From contig ONQZ01000011.1 in assembly GCA_900320095.1 (NCBI GenBank), positions 55,382 through 119,381 on the forward strand: a stretch of 64,000 nt of DNA. Reading direction: 5' to 3'. Made by a program: the position numbers and the translations under genes. The notes below the pieces were generated by a model. It had not been told where the DNA came from and made no database searches. It saw nothing but the letters and a program-made list of their open reading frames with translations. This document shows positions 1 to 8,713 of the stretch, piece after piece; within the stretch, counting starts at the first letter, position 1, and each line of letters opens with the position of its first letter. The DNA is from an uncultured Lentisphaerota bacterium (lineage in GTDB: Bacteria; Verrucomicrobiota; Lentisphaeria; Victivallales; UBA1829).

Positions 1-2
1 AG

Positions 3-197
3 CTGGCGAAGCTGTCCGCGGAATTCCGCGAATACCTGTTTGTGCGGGCGCTTTTCCTCGGGGTCGATCCCGAGGTGCTCCAGAACCGTTTTGTCCGCGC
101 GTCCGGTCTGCCCGATGAGACGATGGAAGAACTGAGCAGGATCGCCGGCGGCTTCCGGCAGCCCCAGCTCGAAGAAGAGGAAGAAGAGGAAGACTGA
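3..197 (+). CDS. C-terminal fragment of an unidentified protein
   Basis: An open frame enters from the left edge and ends at a TGA at 195-197. About 64 residues are visible. They look like a helical segment (FREYLFVRALFLGVDPE is typical) followed by a strongly acidic tail of alternating Glu and a final Asp. I do not recognise the family. The real coding nature is supported by GC-rich third positions matching the neighbours and by the uninterrupted frame up to a clear intergenic region with a promoter. The gene starts outside the window, so its function cannot be judged here. Confidence 0.6.
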   Translation: MAKLSAEFREYLFVRALFLGVDPEVLQNRFVRASGLPDETMEELSRIAGGFRQPQLEEEEEEED

Positions 198-284
198 CAT
201 CCCGGACGGAATGCGCCGGCGGCGCGTTTCCTCGCCCATATTCCGGAAAAATGGGGAAAAAGCGGAAAAAAACGCAAAATCCGC

Positions 285-313
285 TTGACAATTGGGACAA
301 ACAGATGTAAGTT
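285..313 (+). promoter_or_regulatory. Promoter of the hpf-like gene
   Basis: TTGACA at 285-290 is followed after 17 bp by TAAGTT at 308-313, in an A-rich stretch upstream of the ribosome hibernation gene. The -35 is perfect and the -10 is weak (ends match only). The start codon lies about 70 bp downstream. Confidence 0.55.
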
Positions 314-381
314 GAAGGCAGAGAGAACAGGACCGGAGGTCCGGTCCGCTCAAAGAACCATCAGAACCAAGGAGGTCTCGT

Positions 382-714
382 ATGGACATTACCGTAAGCG
401 TTCGTCACTTCGAACTTGACAACGAGGTTCGCGATTACGCCGTGAAAGCGGCGGAAGATGCCTTTTCCGAATTCCGCCTGCGCATCAGCAGCGTGAAGAT
501 CGTTCTTGACTTGCAGAGAAACCTGATCACGGCGCACCTCGACGCGGCCGTGAAGGACCACCCGGTCACGGCGGCCTCCCAGGCGTTCGACAACGTCTAC
601 AAGGCGATCGACGAGGCCGTCGCGAAGGCTTCCGCGCAGATGCGGCGCTATCTCGACAAGAAACAGGACCACAAGCACACGCCGCCCATCGGCGAGGCGA
701 CCGCGGAATCCTGA
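382..714 (+). CDS. hpf: Ribosome hibernation promoting factor (short HPF/YfiA family)
   Basis: A 110-residue protein of the short HPF/RaiA class, which binds the 30S decoding region and promotes hibernating ribosomes when growth slows. The beginning (MDITVSVRHFELDNEVRDY) is the typical first beta strand and helix of the family, followed by the second strand pair around SSVKIVLDLQRN and a helix ending in RRYLDKKQDHKH. The length fits the short form without the long C-terminal dimerisation domain. A strong Shine-Dalgarno AAGGAGG at 369-375 sits seven bases before the ATG. It stands alone between its own promoter and a good terminator. Family assignment is firm; whether it acts more like YfiA (inactivating monomers) or HPF (dimerising) cannot be read from the sequence. 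Confidence 0.88.
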   Translation: MDITVSVRHFELDNEVRDYAVKAAEDAFSEFRLRISSVKIVLDLQRNLITAHLDAAVKDHPVTAASQAFDNVYKAIDEAVAKASAQMRRYLDKKQDHKHTPPIGEATAES

Positions 715-769
715 TCCCGTAATCCAGTCCGCGGCGGCATGAACTGAATTGAACGCCGCGCGGCTTCGA

Positions 770-815
770 CGGCATGCACCGGCAACTGAAAAACACCGGC
801 GCATGCCGCTTTTTT
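770..815 (+). terminator. Rho-independent terminator after hpf
   Basis: CGGCATGC (770-777) pairs with GCATGCCG (801-808), with a second inner CCGG pairing in the loop, followed by a run of T at 810-815. Confidence 0.8.
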
Positions 816-867
816 CGTCTTTTCCGCCGATTTTATGACAAAAAACGGAAAAAAGCCTGAAAAAAGA

Positions 868-895
868 TTGTTTTCTGCGAAAAACGTGCTATAGT
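868..895 (+). promoter_or_regulatory. Promoter of argD-argF
   Basis: TTGTTT at 868-873, 16 bp spacer, TATAGT at 890-895, just upstream of the argD ribosome binding site. Confidence 0.65.
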
Positions 896-934
896 AACTC
901 TTTTCCATCTTTATAAGGAAAGGATTTCGGAAAA

Positions 935-2148
935 ATGAAACAGGACACCACGAAAAAACTCCAGAAACTTTACGAAAAGAATGTCATGAACACCTACGGG
1001 ACGCCCGCGGTGCTGTTCGTGCGCGGCGGCGGCGTCAACCTGTACGACGCGAACCGGCGCAAATATCTGGATTTTTCCTCCGGCATCTCCGTGTGCAGCC
1101 TCGGGCATTGCCACCCCGCTGTTACCGAGGCGATCTGCCGTCAGGCGCAGACACTCGTGCATGTGTCCAACCTCTTCCTGAACGAAAACATGCCGCGCCT
1201 CGCCGAGCTGATCGTGAAGAAGACATTCGGCAAGGGCCGCGTGTTCTTCTGCAACAGCGGCGCCGAGGCGAACGAAGGTCTCATCAAGCTCGCGCGCAAG
1301 TGGGGCAACGCGACAGGCCGCAACGAGATCGTCGTGATGGAGAATTCGTTCCACGGACGCACGCTCGCCACGCTCGCCGCGACCGGCCGCAGCAAATACC
1401 GCGAGGGCTTCAACCCTGACATGCCCGGCTTCAAGTTCGCGAAGTTCAACGACCTGAAGTCCGTGAAGAAGGCGATCGGCCCGAAGACCTGCGCCGTGCT
1501 GCTTGAGGCGGTCCAGGGCGAAGGCGGCATCGTGCCCGCCGACGAGGAGTTCATCAAGGGCCTCGACAAGCTCTGCAAGGAAAAAGACGTCCTGCTGATG
1601 TTCGACGAGGTGCAGTGCGGCATGGGCCGCACCGGCACACTCTGCGCCTGGCAGGGATACGGCATCAAGCCCGATGCGTTCTCGTTCGCCAAGGCGATCG
1701 CGAACGGCATCCCGATGGGCGCGTTCGTGTGCAACGAGCGCCTGTCCGGCGTGCTGACTCCGGGCACCCACGGCAACACGTTCGGCGGCAACGCGCTCGC
1801 TACCGCCGCCTCGCTCGCCGTCTTCGAGACGATCTACAAGGACAAGATCCTGGACAACGTGAAGGAGATGGGCGCATATCTGCGCGGCAAACTCGAAAAG
1901 TTCGTCGAAAAGTACGATTTCGTGAAGGAGGTCCGCGGACGCGGCCTCATGCTCGGCGTCGTGCTCGACTTCCCGGCGAAGGACATCCTCCCGGTCCTGC
2001 GTGAGAAGGGGCTCGTCGCCCTGTCCGCGGGCGAGGTCGTGCTTCGCCTTCTGCCCCCGCTGATCGTGAAACGGGAGGACTGCGACAAGGCCGTGCGCAT
2101 CATCGGCGCGGCATTCAAGGAATATTCAGCTTCGAAAGGAGGCCGGAA

Positions 2149-2152
<4 letters not shown>
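935..2152 (+). CDS. argD: Acetylornithine aminotransferase
   Basis: A 405-residue class III PLP-dependent aminotransferase that converts N-acetylglutamate semialdehyde to N-acetylornithine with glutamate as amino donor, in cytoplasmic arginine biosynthesis. Visible family landmarks are the N-terminal NTYGTPAVLFVRGGG segment, FFCNSGAEANE around residue 105, SFHGRT near 138, LLMFDEVQCGMGRTG near residue 225 and the PLP-lysine context FAKAIANGIPMG near 255. The length is typical. The start follows AGGA at 921-924. The gene overlaps argF by four bases (ATGA at 2149-2152), so translation is coupled and both steps belong to arginine or ornithine formation. The argD call over other omega-aminotransferases rests largely on that neighbour. 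Confidence 0.93.
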
Positions 2153-3057
<905 letters not shown>

Positions 3058-3081
3058 CGGGATCCCTTCGGGCGCCGCGCC

Positions 3082-5295
3082 ATGGAATCCGTGCCGGGAC
3101 ACAGAACCGTCTTTCCGCGCGCGCTGTTCCGCCGACTCCGGATAAGCGCGACCGCGTTCGAACAGTCCTGCCCCGCCGCGCTTTTCCTGCTTGCGGCAGT
3201 CACAGCCGTTCTCTCTGTCCGGGGGAACGGCTTTCCTTATGTCCTGATCCCGGCGGCGTCGGTCCTGCTCGTGTGGGCGCTGATCCCGACGCGGGACGCG
3301 CTGGTCCGGTTTGCCCTGCCGATGCTGCCCGCGCTGATCGCGGCGCTGGTCTGGTCGGGACAGCAGAGGAATTTCATCGCGGACGAGGCGGGACGGGCGC
3401 GGTTCGCCGCCGAAGCCGAATTGATCGTTGACGACCCGTCCGCCTCGGCACGGAGCGGCGAAGCGTTCCGCGTGCGGAATCTGCAATGCCGCGTGAAACG
3501 CTTCCGCTACGGCGCGAACGCTCCATGGATTGAATTTGAGGATTCAAAACCGCGCGTCCTGCTGGACTGCGGCCGTGGCGAGAACGCGATCGCGATCCCG
3601 CTCGGATTCGGCGACACCTTGCTTGCGACGGGCGTTTTCTCCGCGCCGGAGCCGCCGCTCTTTCCCGGTTCCTTCGACTATGCCGCCTACCTCGAACACG
3701 AGGGTATCTACGAATTGTTCCGCCCCGAACCGGAATCTCTGGAGGTCGTTTTGCACGGGACCGGATTCCGCCGGGCGCTCTACGATCTGCGCGACGCCGC
3801 GCTGGCGGCGGTCTGCCGCGGATTCCGGAGCGTGGAGAACGCGCGGATGGCGGGCGCGATGCTCGGCGGACGCAGGATCGCGCTGGAAAAGGAGACGCGC
3901 GCCGGATTCCTCTCCAGCGGAACAATTCATATCCTGACCGTCAGCGGCACGCATGTCGGAATCTTCTCCTCGCTTCTGCTCTTTCTTCTGGTCTGGGTGC
4001 CGTTCCGGAAACGCTGCCTTGTTGTGCTTGCGCCGCTCCTGCTGTATGCGCTGTCGACGGGGATGCGCGAACCTGCGATGCGCGCCTACGTGATGATCGC
4101 GGCGTTCCTGATCCTGCGTTCGCTCCTTCTCGCCACCTCGCACATCAACACGCTGATGCTGGCGGCGTACGCGATCCTCGTGATCTCGCCTGCGAGCCTG
4201 CTGAAACCCGGCATGTACTATTCGTTTCTGTCCGTGGCGCTGCTGCTGAGCCTGCCGCGCGACGTCGGGAGCATCATGCTCGGATTTCTCTCGCGGAAGT
4301 TGTCGCAGCCGCTTCCAGTGCGCTATGCCCCGGTGTGGCGCATCCGGGCGTCGCGCTTGATCCGGATCCTGTCGTCCGCGTTTGCCGCGACTCTTGTGGC
4401 GAGCCTGGGCAGCGGCGTGCTGTCGATCCTGTATCAGGGACTGTTCCCGGTTTCCGCGGTCCCCGCCAACCTGCTCGTGATGCCGCTGGCTGTTCTTTCG
4501 TTCATCGCGGCGGGCGTGGCGCTGCTCTTTTCGTGGGCGGGGCCGGTTGGTCTTTTCTTCTCAGGCGTGCTCGAACAGGTCTTCCGTCTGATCGGCTGGC
4601 TGGGGCGCTTCTTCGGCGGGCTCTGCGAGACTGCGATTCCGCGTCCGCCGGTGTGGACGATCATTCTGTTCCTCGCCGCTATGTTCTATCTGCTCCACGC
4701 GAAACACTGGCGGCGGGCGGCATGCGCGGCGGCGCTTATGACAGCGCTGTTCCTGTTCTGGTGCTTCCGGGCGGCGTTTTTCCCCGCCGAGGTGCTGATC
4801 CTGAGCGGCGGCGGGACCGGACAGGAAACCGCGGTCGTCGTGACGGATCCCGCGCTCGGACGCGCCGACGTGGTGAACGTGCCGGACTACCGGACGGGGA
4901 GCGTGCTTGCGGATTATCTGCATGAACGCGGCATCACGGCATGCCGGTCCGTGGCGGTCTCCAGCGGACGCAAAGCGTCGTTCGACGGGCTCGACACATT
5001 CGCCGCGCAGATCCCGGTCATAGATATCCATGCGCCCTCGAACGCGCTGAGCAAGATGCCGGACGGTCCGGCGGTCACGGCGCTTCCGTACCGCGGCGCG
5101 ATTTCGTCCTGCGAACTTTCCGACGAACTTTTTTCGTTTTCCATCGGAACAATTGACGGTAATCTGTTGTCCAATCATACAGGCCGCGGTCATCTGACGC
5201 TGAGGAAGGACGGCATCTTGTTTCTTGATGCCGACATTCCGCAGACGTCGGCACGGCGGCTCCACATCCAACCACTCGAAAGCATCACACCATGA
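3082..5295 (+). CDS. comEC: ComEC/Rec2-family membrane protein, degenerate C-terminal domain
   Basis: A 737-residue polytopic membrane protein of the ComEC family, the inner-membrane channel for single-stranded DNA in natural transformation. After N-terminal transmembrane segments and a soluble beta-rich (DUF4131-like) region at about residues 90-230, the Competence domain appears with GAMLGGRRIALEKETR and the diagnostic SSGTIHILTVSGTHVGIF near residue 285, followed by many hydrophobic helices to about 565. The last 170 residues occupy the place of the metallo-beta-lactamase-like domain of full-length ComEC but show no HxHxDH metal motif, so any nuclease-like activity there is unlikely. No convincing Shine-Dalgarno precedes the chosen ATG. 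Its stop overlaps the next start (ATGA). Confidence 0.85.
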   Translation: MESVPGHRTVFPRALFRRLRISATAFEQSCPAALFLLAAVTAVLSVRGNGFPYVLIPAASVLLVWALIPTRDALVRFALPMLPALIAALVWSGQQRNFIADEAGRARFAAEAELIVDDPSASARSGEAFRVRNLQCRVKRFRYGANAPWIEFEDSKPRVLLDCGRGENAIAIPLGFGDTLLATGVFSAPEPPLFPGSFDYAAYLEHEGIYELFRPEPESLEVVLHGTGFRRALYDLRDAALAAVCRGFRSVENARMAGAMLGGRRIALEKETRAGFLSSGTIHILTVSGTHVGIFSSLLLFLLVWVPFRKRCLVVLAPLLLYALSTGMREPAMRAYVMIAAFLILRSLLLATSHINTLMLAAYAILVISPASLLKPGMYYSFLSVALLLSLPRDVGSIMLGFLSRKLSQPLPVRYAPVWRIRASRLIRILSSAFAATLVASLGSGVLSILYQGLFPVSAVPANLLVMPLAVLSFIAAGVALLFSWAGPVGLFFSGVLEQVFRLIGWLGRFFGGLCETAIPRPPVWTIILFLAAMFYLLHAKHWRRAACAAALMTALFLFWCFRAAFFPAEVLILSGGGTGQETAVVVTDPALGRADVVNVPDYRTGSVLADYLHERGITACRSVAVSSGRKASFDGLDTFAAQIPVIDIHAPSNALSKMPDGPAVTALPYRGAISSCELSDELFSFSIGTIDGNLLSNHTGRGHLTLRKDGILFLDADIPQTSARRLHIQPLESITP

Positions 5296-6467
5296 AAGTC
5301 TGTCATCTCATCACACGCATGATCGTCGGCGGCGCGCAGGAAAATACGTTTCTTTCCGCGCGCGGGCTCCACGAGGCCGGGCACGAATCCGTCCTGATGA
5401 CAGGGCCGTCGCCGGGGCCGGAGGGCGAACTCCTCCGCCAGTGCGGCAGGATCGACTTCCGCGTGGAGGAGTGCCCGACGCTGTGCCGGGAGATCGACCC
5501 GGTCCGCGACTGGCAGAGCTACCGCGCGCTGGTGAAGTTTTTCAAAAAGGAGAAATTCGACGTCGTCCACACGCACGCCTCGAAAGCGGGCATCATCGGG
5601 CGTTATGCCGCCCGCGCCGCCGGGGTGCCGCTGGTGATCCATACCGTGCACGGACTGCCGTTCTCGCGCATCTATCCGGCGTGGAAGAACGCGGTCTACA
5701 TCCGGCTGGAACGCATGGCGGCGAAACGCTGCGACCGTATCTATGCCGTGGCGCAGGACATGATCGACCAGTGCCTGCAAAACCATATCGGGCGGCCTGG
5801 GATGTTCAAGGTCGTGTACAGCGGCATGGAACTGGAACCCTTCCTGACGACGCAGCCCGATCCCGAACTCCGGCGTTCGCTGGGGATCCCGGACGGCGCG
5901 AAGGTCGTCGGCACGCTCGCGCGGCTCTTCCCGATGAAGGGCTACGCGGAGCTGTGGCGGAGCATCCCGGAGATCGTCAAGCGCGTCCCGGACGTGCATT
6001 TCCTGCTGATCGGGAACGGCATCCTGCGGGAACAGCTGGAGGCCGAGGCGGCGGAGCGCGGATTCCGCGACCGCCTGAGCTTCGCCGGGCTCGTTCCGCC
6101 CGCCCGGGTGCCGCGCTACCTGGCGCTGACCGACGTCCTCGTGCATTTCTCCATGCGCGAAGGTCTGCCGCGCGCGGCGGTCCAGGCGCTCGCCATGAAA
6201 AAGCCGGTCGTGGCGTTCGACATCGACGGCACGCGCGAGGTCGTCCTGAACGGGAAGACCGGTTATTTGCTTCAGCCCGGCGGCGACACGCCCGGCGCGG
6301 AGGAGATCTCCGAACTCCTGATGAACGATGAAAAACGCCGCGCGTTCGGAGAGGCCGGCCGCGAGCTTGTGAAACCGAGGTTCGACTGGCACACCATGTC
6401 GGACACGCTGATCGCGGAATACACCCATTATCTTGAACTCAAAAAGAAAGGATTGCCGATGCCATGA
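5292..6467 (+). CDS. GT4-family glycosyltransferase
   Basis: A 391-residue cytosolic or membrane-associated glycosyltransferase with the GT-B fold, family GT4, which transfers a sugar from a nucleotide donor to an envelope glycan or lipid acceptor. The N-terminal domain starts MKVCHLITRMIVGGAQENT, has HTHASKAGIIGRYAA near residue 95, and the C-terminal donor domain has the EX7E-like SMREGLPRAAVQALAM followed by KPVVAFDIDGTREVV near residue 310. It overlaps comEC upstream and htrA downstream, each by four bases, giving one translationally coupled unit. The acceptor is unknown, and nothing in the neighbourhood (no polymerase or flippase) suggests a complete polysaccharide locus. Confidence 0.88.
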   Translation: MKVCHLITRMIVGGAQENTFLSARGLHEAGHESVLMTGPSPGPEGELLRQCGRIDFRVEECPTLCREIDPVRDWQSYRALVKFFKKEKFDVVHTHASKAGIIGRYAARAAGVPLVIHTVHGLPFSRIYPAWKNAVYIRLERMAAKRCDRIYAVAQDMIDQCLQNHIGRPGMFKVVYSGMELEPFLTTQPDPELRRSLGIPDGAKVVGTLARLFPMKGYAELWRSIPEIVKRVPDVHFLLIGNGILREQLEAEAAERGFRDRLSFAGLVPPARVPRYLALTDVLVHFSMREGLPRAAVQALAMKKPVVAFDIDGTREVVLNGKTGYLLQPGGDTPGAEEISELLMNDEKRRAFGEAGRELVKPRFDWHTMSDTLIAEYTHYLELKKKGLPMP

Positions 6468-7624
6468 AATCCGTTTTCAATACACTCTTCGCCGTCCTCG
6501 CGGGCGCGTGCTCCGCGCTCCTGGTCCTGAAATACGTGAATCCACCCGTTTCGGACGAGCAGGCGGATTGCCAGACGAAGATGCGCGAGTATGCGCCGTC
6601 TCCGGCAGCCGGGACATCCGCCGCCTGGCCGGATTTCACCGCCACCATCGAACGCGCCATGCCCGCGGTCGTCTGCATCTCGAACCAGCGGATCGTGCCG
6701 TCGCGCCGCGGCTGGGGACGTCCCGCGCAGTATTACGAGGTGCCGGCGGGGCAGGGGTCCGGCTTCTTCATCCGCGAAGACGGCTACATCCTCACGAACT
6801 ACCACGTGGCGAGCGGCGCGAACGCGCTGCTGGTCACGGACAACGAGGGGCGCGAATACCACGCCGACCTGGTTGGCGCGGACCCGACGTCCGACCTCGC
6901 CGTGCTGAAGGTCGAGCCGCCGCGCGGGAAGAAGTTCATGGCGCTTGCGTTCGCGAACCCGAAGAACATCCGCCTCGGCCAGTGGACGATCGCCATCGGC
7001 GCGCCGTTCAGCCTGGAACACAGCGTGACGGCGGGCATCGTCTCCGGCGTCCAGCGGTCCGGCGTGGGCGTGAACCTGTACGAAAACTACATCCAGACGG
7101 ACGCCTCCATCAACCCCGGCAACTCCGGCGGCCCGCTGCTGAACACCGACGGCGACGTGATCGGCGTGAACGACTGCATCCTCGCGCCGACCGGCGGCAA
7201 CATCGGCATCGCGTTCGCCGTGTCCGCCGAGATCGCCAAGACGGTCGCCGACACCCTCATCGCACACGGCGAGATCGTGCGTCCGTGGCTTGGCATCATG
7301 GGCGCGAGACCCACGCAGATGCGCGCGCCCGGCGATGAAAACGAGGCGGTGCAGAAGGGCGCGGTCATCCGCAGGATCATCGAGGATTCCCCGGCGGACC
7401 GTCTGGGGCTGCGCGACGGCGACGTGATCGTGAAGCTCAACGGCGAGGACGTGACCGACACCTACGACCTCCGCAACCGGATCCTCTCGCTCGACCCCGG
7501 CTCGATCGTGACGCTTTCCATCCTGCGGCGGAATCTGCTCCACGAAACGAGCGTCAAGCTCGAACGCGCTCCCGCCAACTGGTTCCGCGTGATCCCGCAG
7601 ATCGACTACGCGATCCCGCTGTGA
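6464..7624 (+). CDS. HtrA/DegP-type periplasmic serine protease
   Basis: A 386-residue trypsin-like serine protease with one PDZ domain, anchored by an N-terminal transmembrane helix (about residues 5-22), so the protease faces the periplasm and degrades misfolded envelope proteins or acts as a regulatory DegS-like protease. The triad is visible: His114 in LTNYHV, Asp144 in PTSDLAVLKV, Ser221 in NPGNSGGPLL. The PDZ domain covers about residues 285-380 (GAVIRRIIEDSPADRLGLRD). One PDZ plus an anchor resembles DegS or HhoB rather than DegP with two PDZ domains. Translation is coupled to the upstream glycosyltransferase. A strong terminator follows. Confidence 0.93.
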   Translation: MKSVFNTLFAVLAGACSALLVLKYVNPPVSDEQADCQTKMREYAPSPAAGTSAAWPDFTATIERAMPAVVCISNQRIVPSRRGWGRPAQYYEVPAGQGSGFFIREDGYILTNYHVASGANALLVTDNEGREYHADLVGADPTSDLAVLKVEPPRGKKFMALAFANPKNIRLGQWTIAIGAPFSLEHSVTAGIVSGVQRSGVGVNLYENYIQTDASINPGNSGGPLLNTDGDVIGVNDCILAPTGGNIGIAFAVSAEIAKTVADTLIAHGEIVRPWLGIMGARPTQMRAPGDENEAVQKGAVIRRIIEDSPADRLGLRDGDVIVKLNGEDVTDTYDLRNRILSLDPGSIVTLSILRRNLLHETSVKLERAPANWFRVIPQIDYAIPL

Positions 7625-7658
7625 CGCTGTTCGTCCCCGCCTCGAAACGGGCGGGGCA

Positions 7659-7700
7659 GGGCGGTCCGACATCGAACAGCCGGGCCGCCCTTCTGTTTTT
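7659..7700 (+). terminator. Terminator of the comEC-GT-htrA operon
   Basis: GGGCGGTCCG (7659-7668) pairs with CGGGCCGCCC (7681-7690) with one G-T pair, followed by a T-rich tail to 7700. Confidence 0.8.
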
Positions 7701-7748
7701 CAGCCGGAGTCCGCCGTCATTTCCCGCGAACTTTTTTCCGGAAACGAT

Positions 7749-7777
7749 TTGAAAGATGAAGCGGAATGCAGTATATT
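7749..7777 (+). promoter_or_regulatory. Promoter of the M48 protease gene
   Basis: TTGAAA at 7749-7754, 17 bp spacer, TATATT at 7772-7777. An upstream in-frame ATG at 7756 lies inside this promoter, which argues for the ATG at 7861 as the true start. Confidence 0.7.
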
Positions 7778-7860
7778 TAGAAACACGCTGTCCGCGCGTG
7801 AAAGCGATCCCGCTATTCAGAATGTTTCATCGTTCATCCATACACTCAGGAGCGAATACC

Positions 7861-8691
7861 ATGACATCCGCCGTCAAACGCTTTTTTCACCCCGTGCAAT
7901 CATGCCTGATCCTGTCCCTGATCGTCCTCGCCTGCGGCCTCTGCAGCTGCCGGAGCGTCCCGGTCACGGGGCGTTCGCAGTTCCTGCTGACGACCGAGTC
8001 CTACGAGAACAGCCTGGGCGCCGAATCCTACGAGGAATACAAGAAGGAATACCCGGTGAGCAAGAACGCCGAGTACAACGCCGCGCTGGCGCGCTGCGGC
8101 AACGCGATCAAGGCGGTCGCGGGCATGGACGATTTCGAGTGGGAGTTCACGGTGCTCGACTCCGAGATTCAGAACGCGTTCTGCCTGCCCGGCGGCAAGG
8201 TGGCGGTTTACAGCGGCATCATGGACGGCATGGAGAACGAGGCGGAACTGGCGTTCGTGGTCGGACACGAGATCGGGCACGCCATCGCGCGTCACGGCGG
8301 CGAACGCATGTCCCGCTCCATCATCCAGTCCGTCGGCGCGGTCCTCGTTTCGGCGGCGTTCAACAGCGAGACGATCGACGCGATCTACGGCACCGGCACC
8401 GAGCTCGGCGTGATGCTGCCGTACAGCCGGAGCAACGAATCCGAGGCGGACATCATCGGGCTGGTCCTGATGGCGCGCGCCGGATACGACCCGAGCGCGT
8501 CCTACACGTTCTGGCGGCGCTTCACGAACAACGCCGAAGGCTCCAGCAAGCTCGAATCCATCCTGTCCACGCACCCGTGCGACTCCGACCGCATCCGGGC
8601 GATGGAGGAAAACGAGCCGATGGCGCGCGAGGAATACAACAAGGCGCCGACCAAGTACGGCTTCGGCAAGACGTTCACCCACAAGAAGTGA
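7861..8691 (+). CDS. M48-family metalloprotease lipoprotein (LoiP/BepA-like)
   Basis: A 276-residue zinc metallopeptidase predicted to be lipid-anchored in the envelope. The start at 7861 is chosen because AGGAG lies just upstream and because longer alternatives begin inside the promoter. Residues 1-30 form a lipoprotein signal with two possible lipobox cysteines (Cys25 in VLAC or Cys30 in LCSC). The zinc motif HEIGH is at 136-140 and the third ligand lies in SNESEADIIG around Glu195. The segment RSVPVTGRSQ just after the lipobox is typical of M48 lipoproteins that take part in outer-membrane protein quality control. The next gene follows after 22 bases and may be co-transcribed. Confidence 0.9.
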   Translation: MTSAVKRFFHPVQSCLILSLIVLACGLCSCRSVPVTGRSQFLLTTESYENSLGAESYEEYKKEYPVSKNAEYNAALARCGNAIKAVAGMDDFEWEFTVLDSEIQNAFCLPGGKVAVYSGIMDGMENEAELAFVVGHEIGHAIARHGGERMSRSIIQSVGAVLVSAAFNSETIDAIYGTGTELGVMLPYSRSNESEADIIGLVLMARAGYDPSASYTFWRRFTNNAEGSSKLESILSTHPCDSDRIRAMEENEPMAREEYNKAPTKYGFGKTFTHKK

Positions 8692-8713
8692 CCCATAACC
8701 CCGGTTTCCATCT

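Noticed and set aside
7756..7860. Longer start for the M48 protease
   Set aside because: The extra 35 codons overlap the promoter -10 region, and the lipoprotein signal would be internal.
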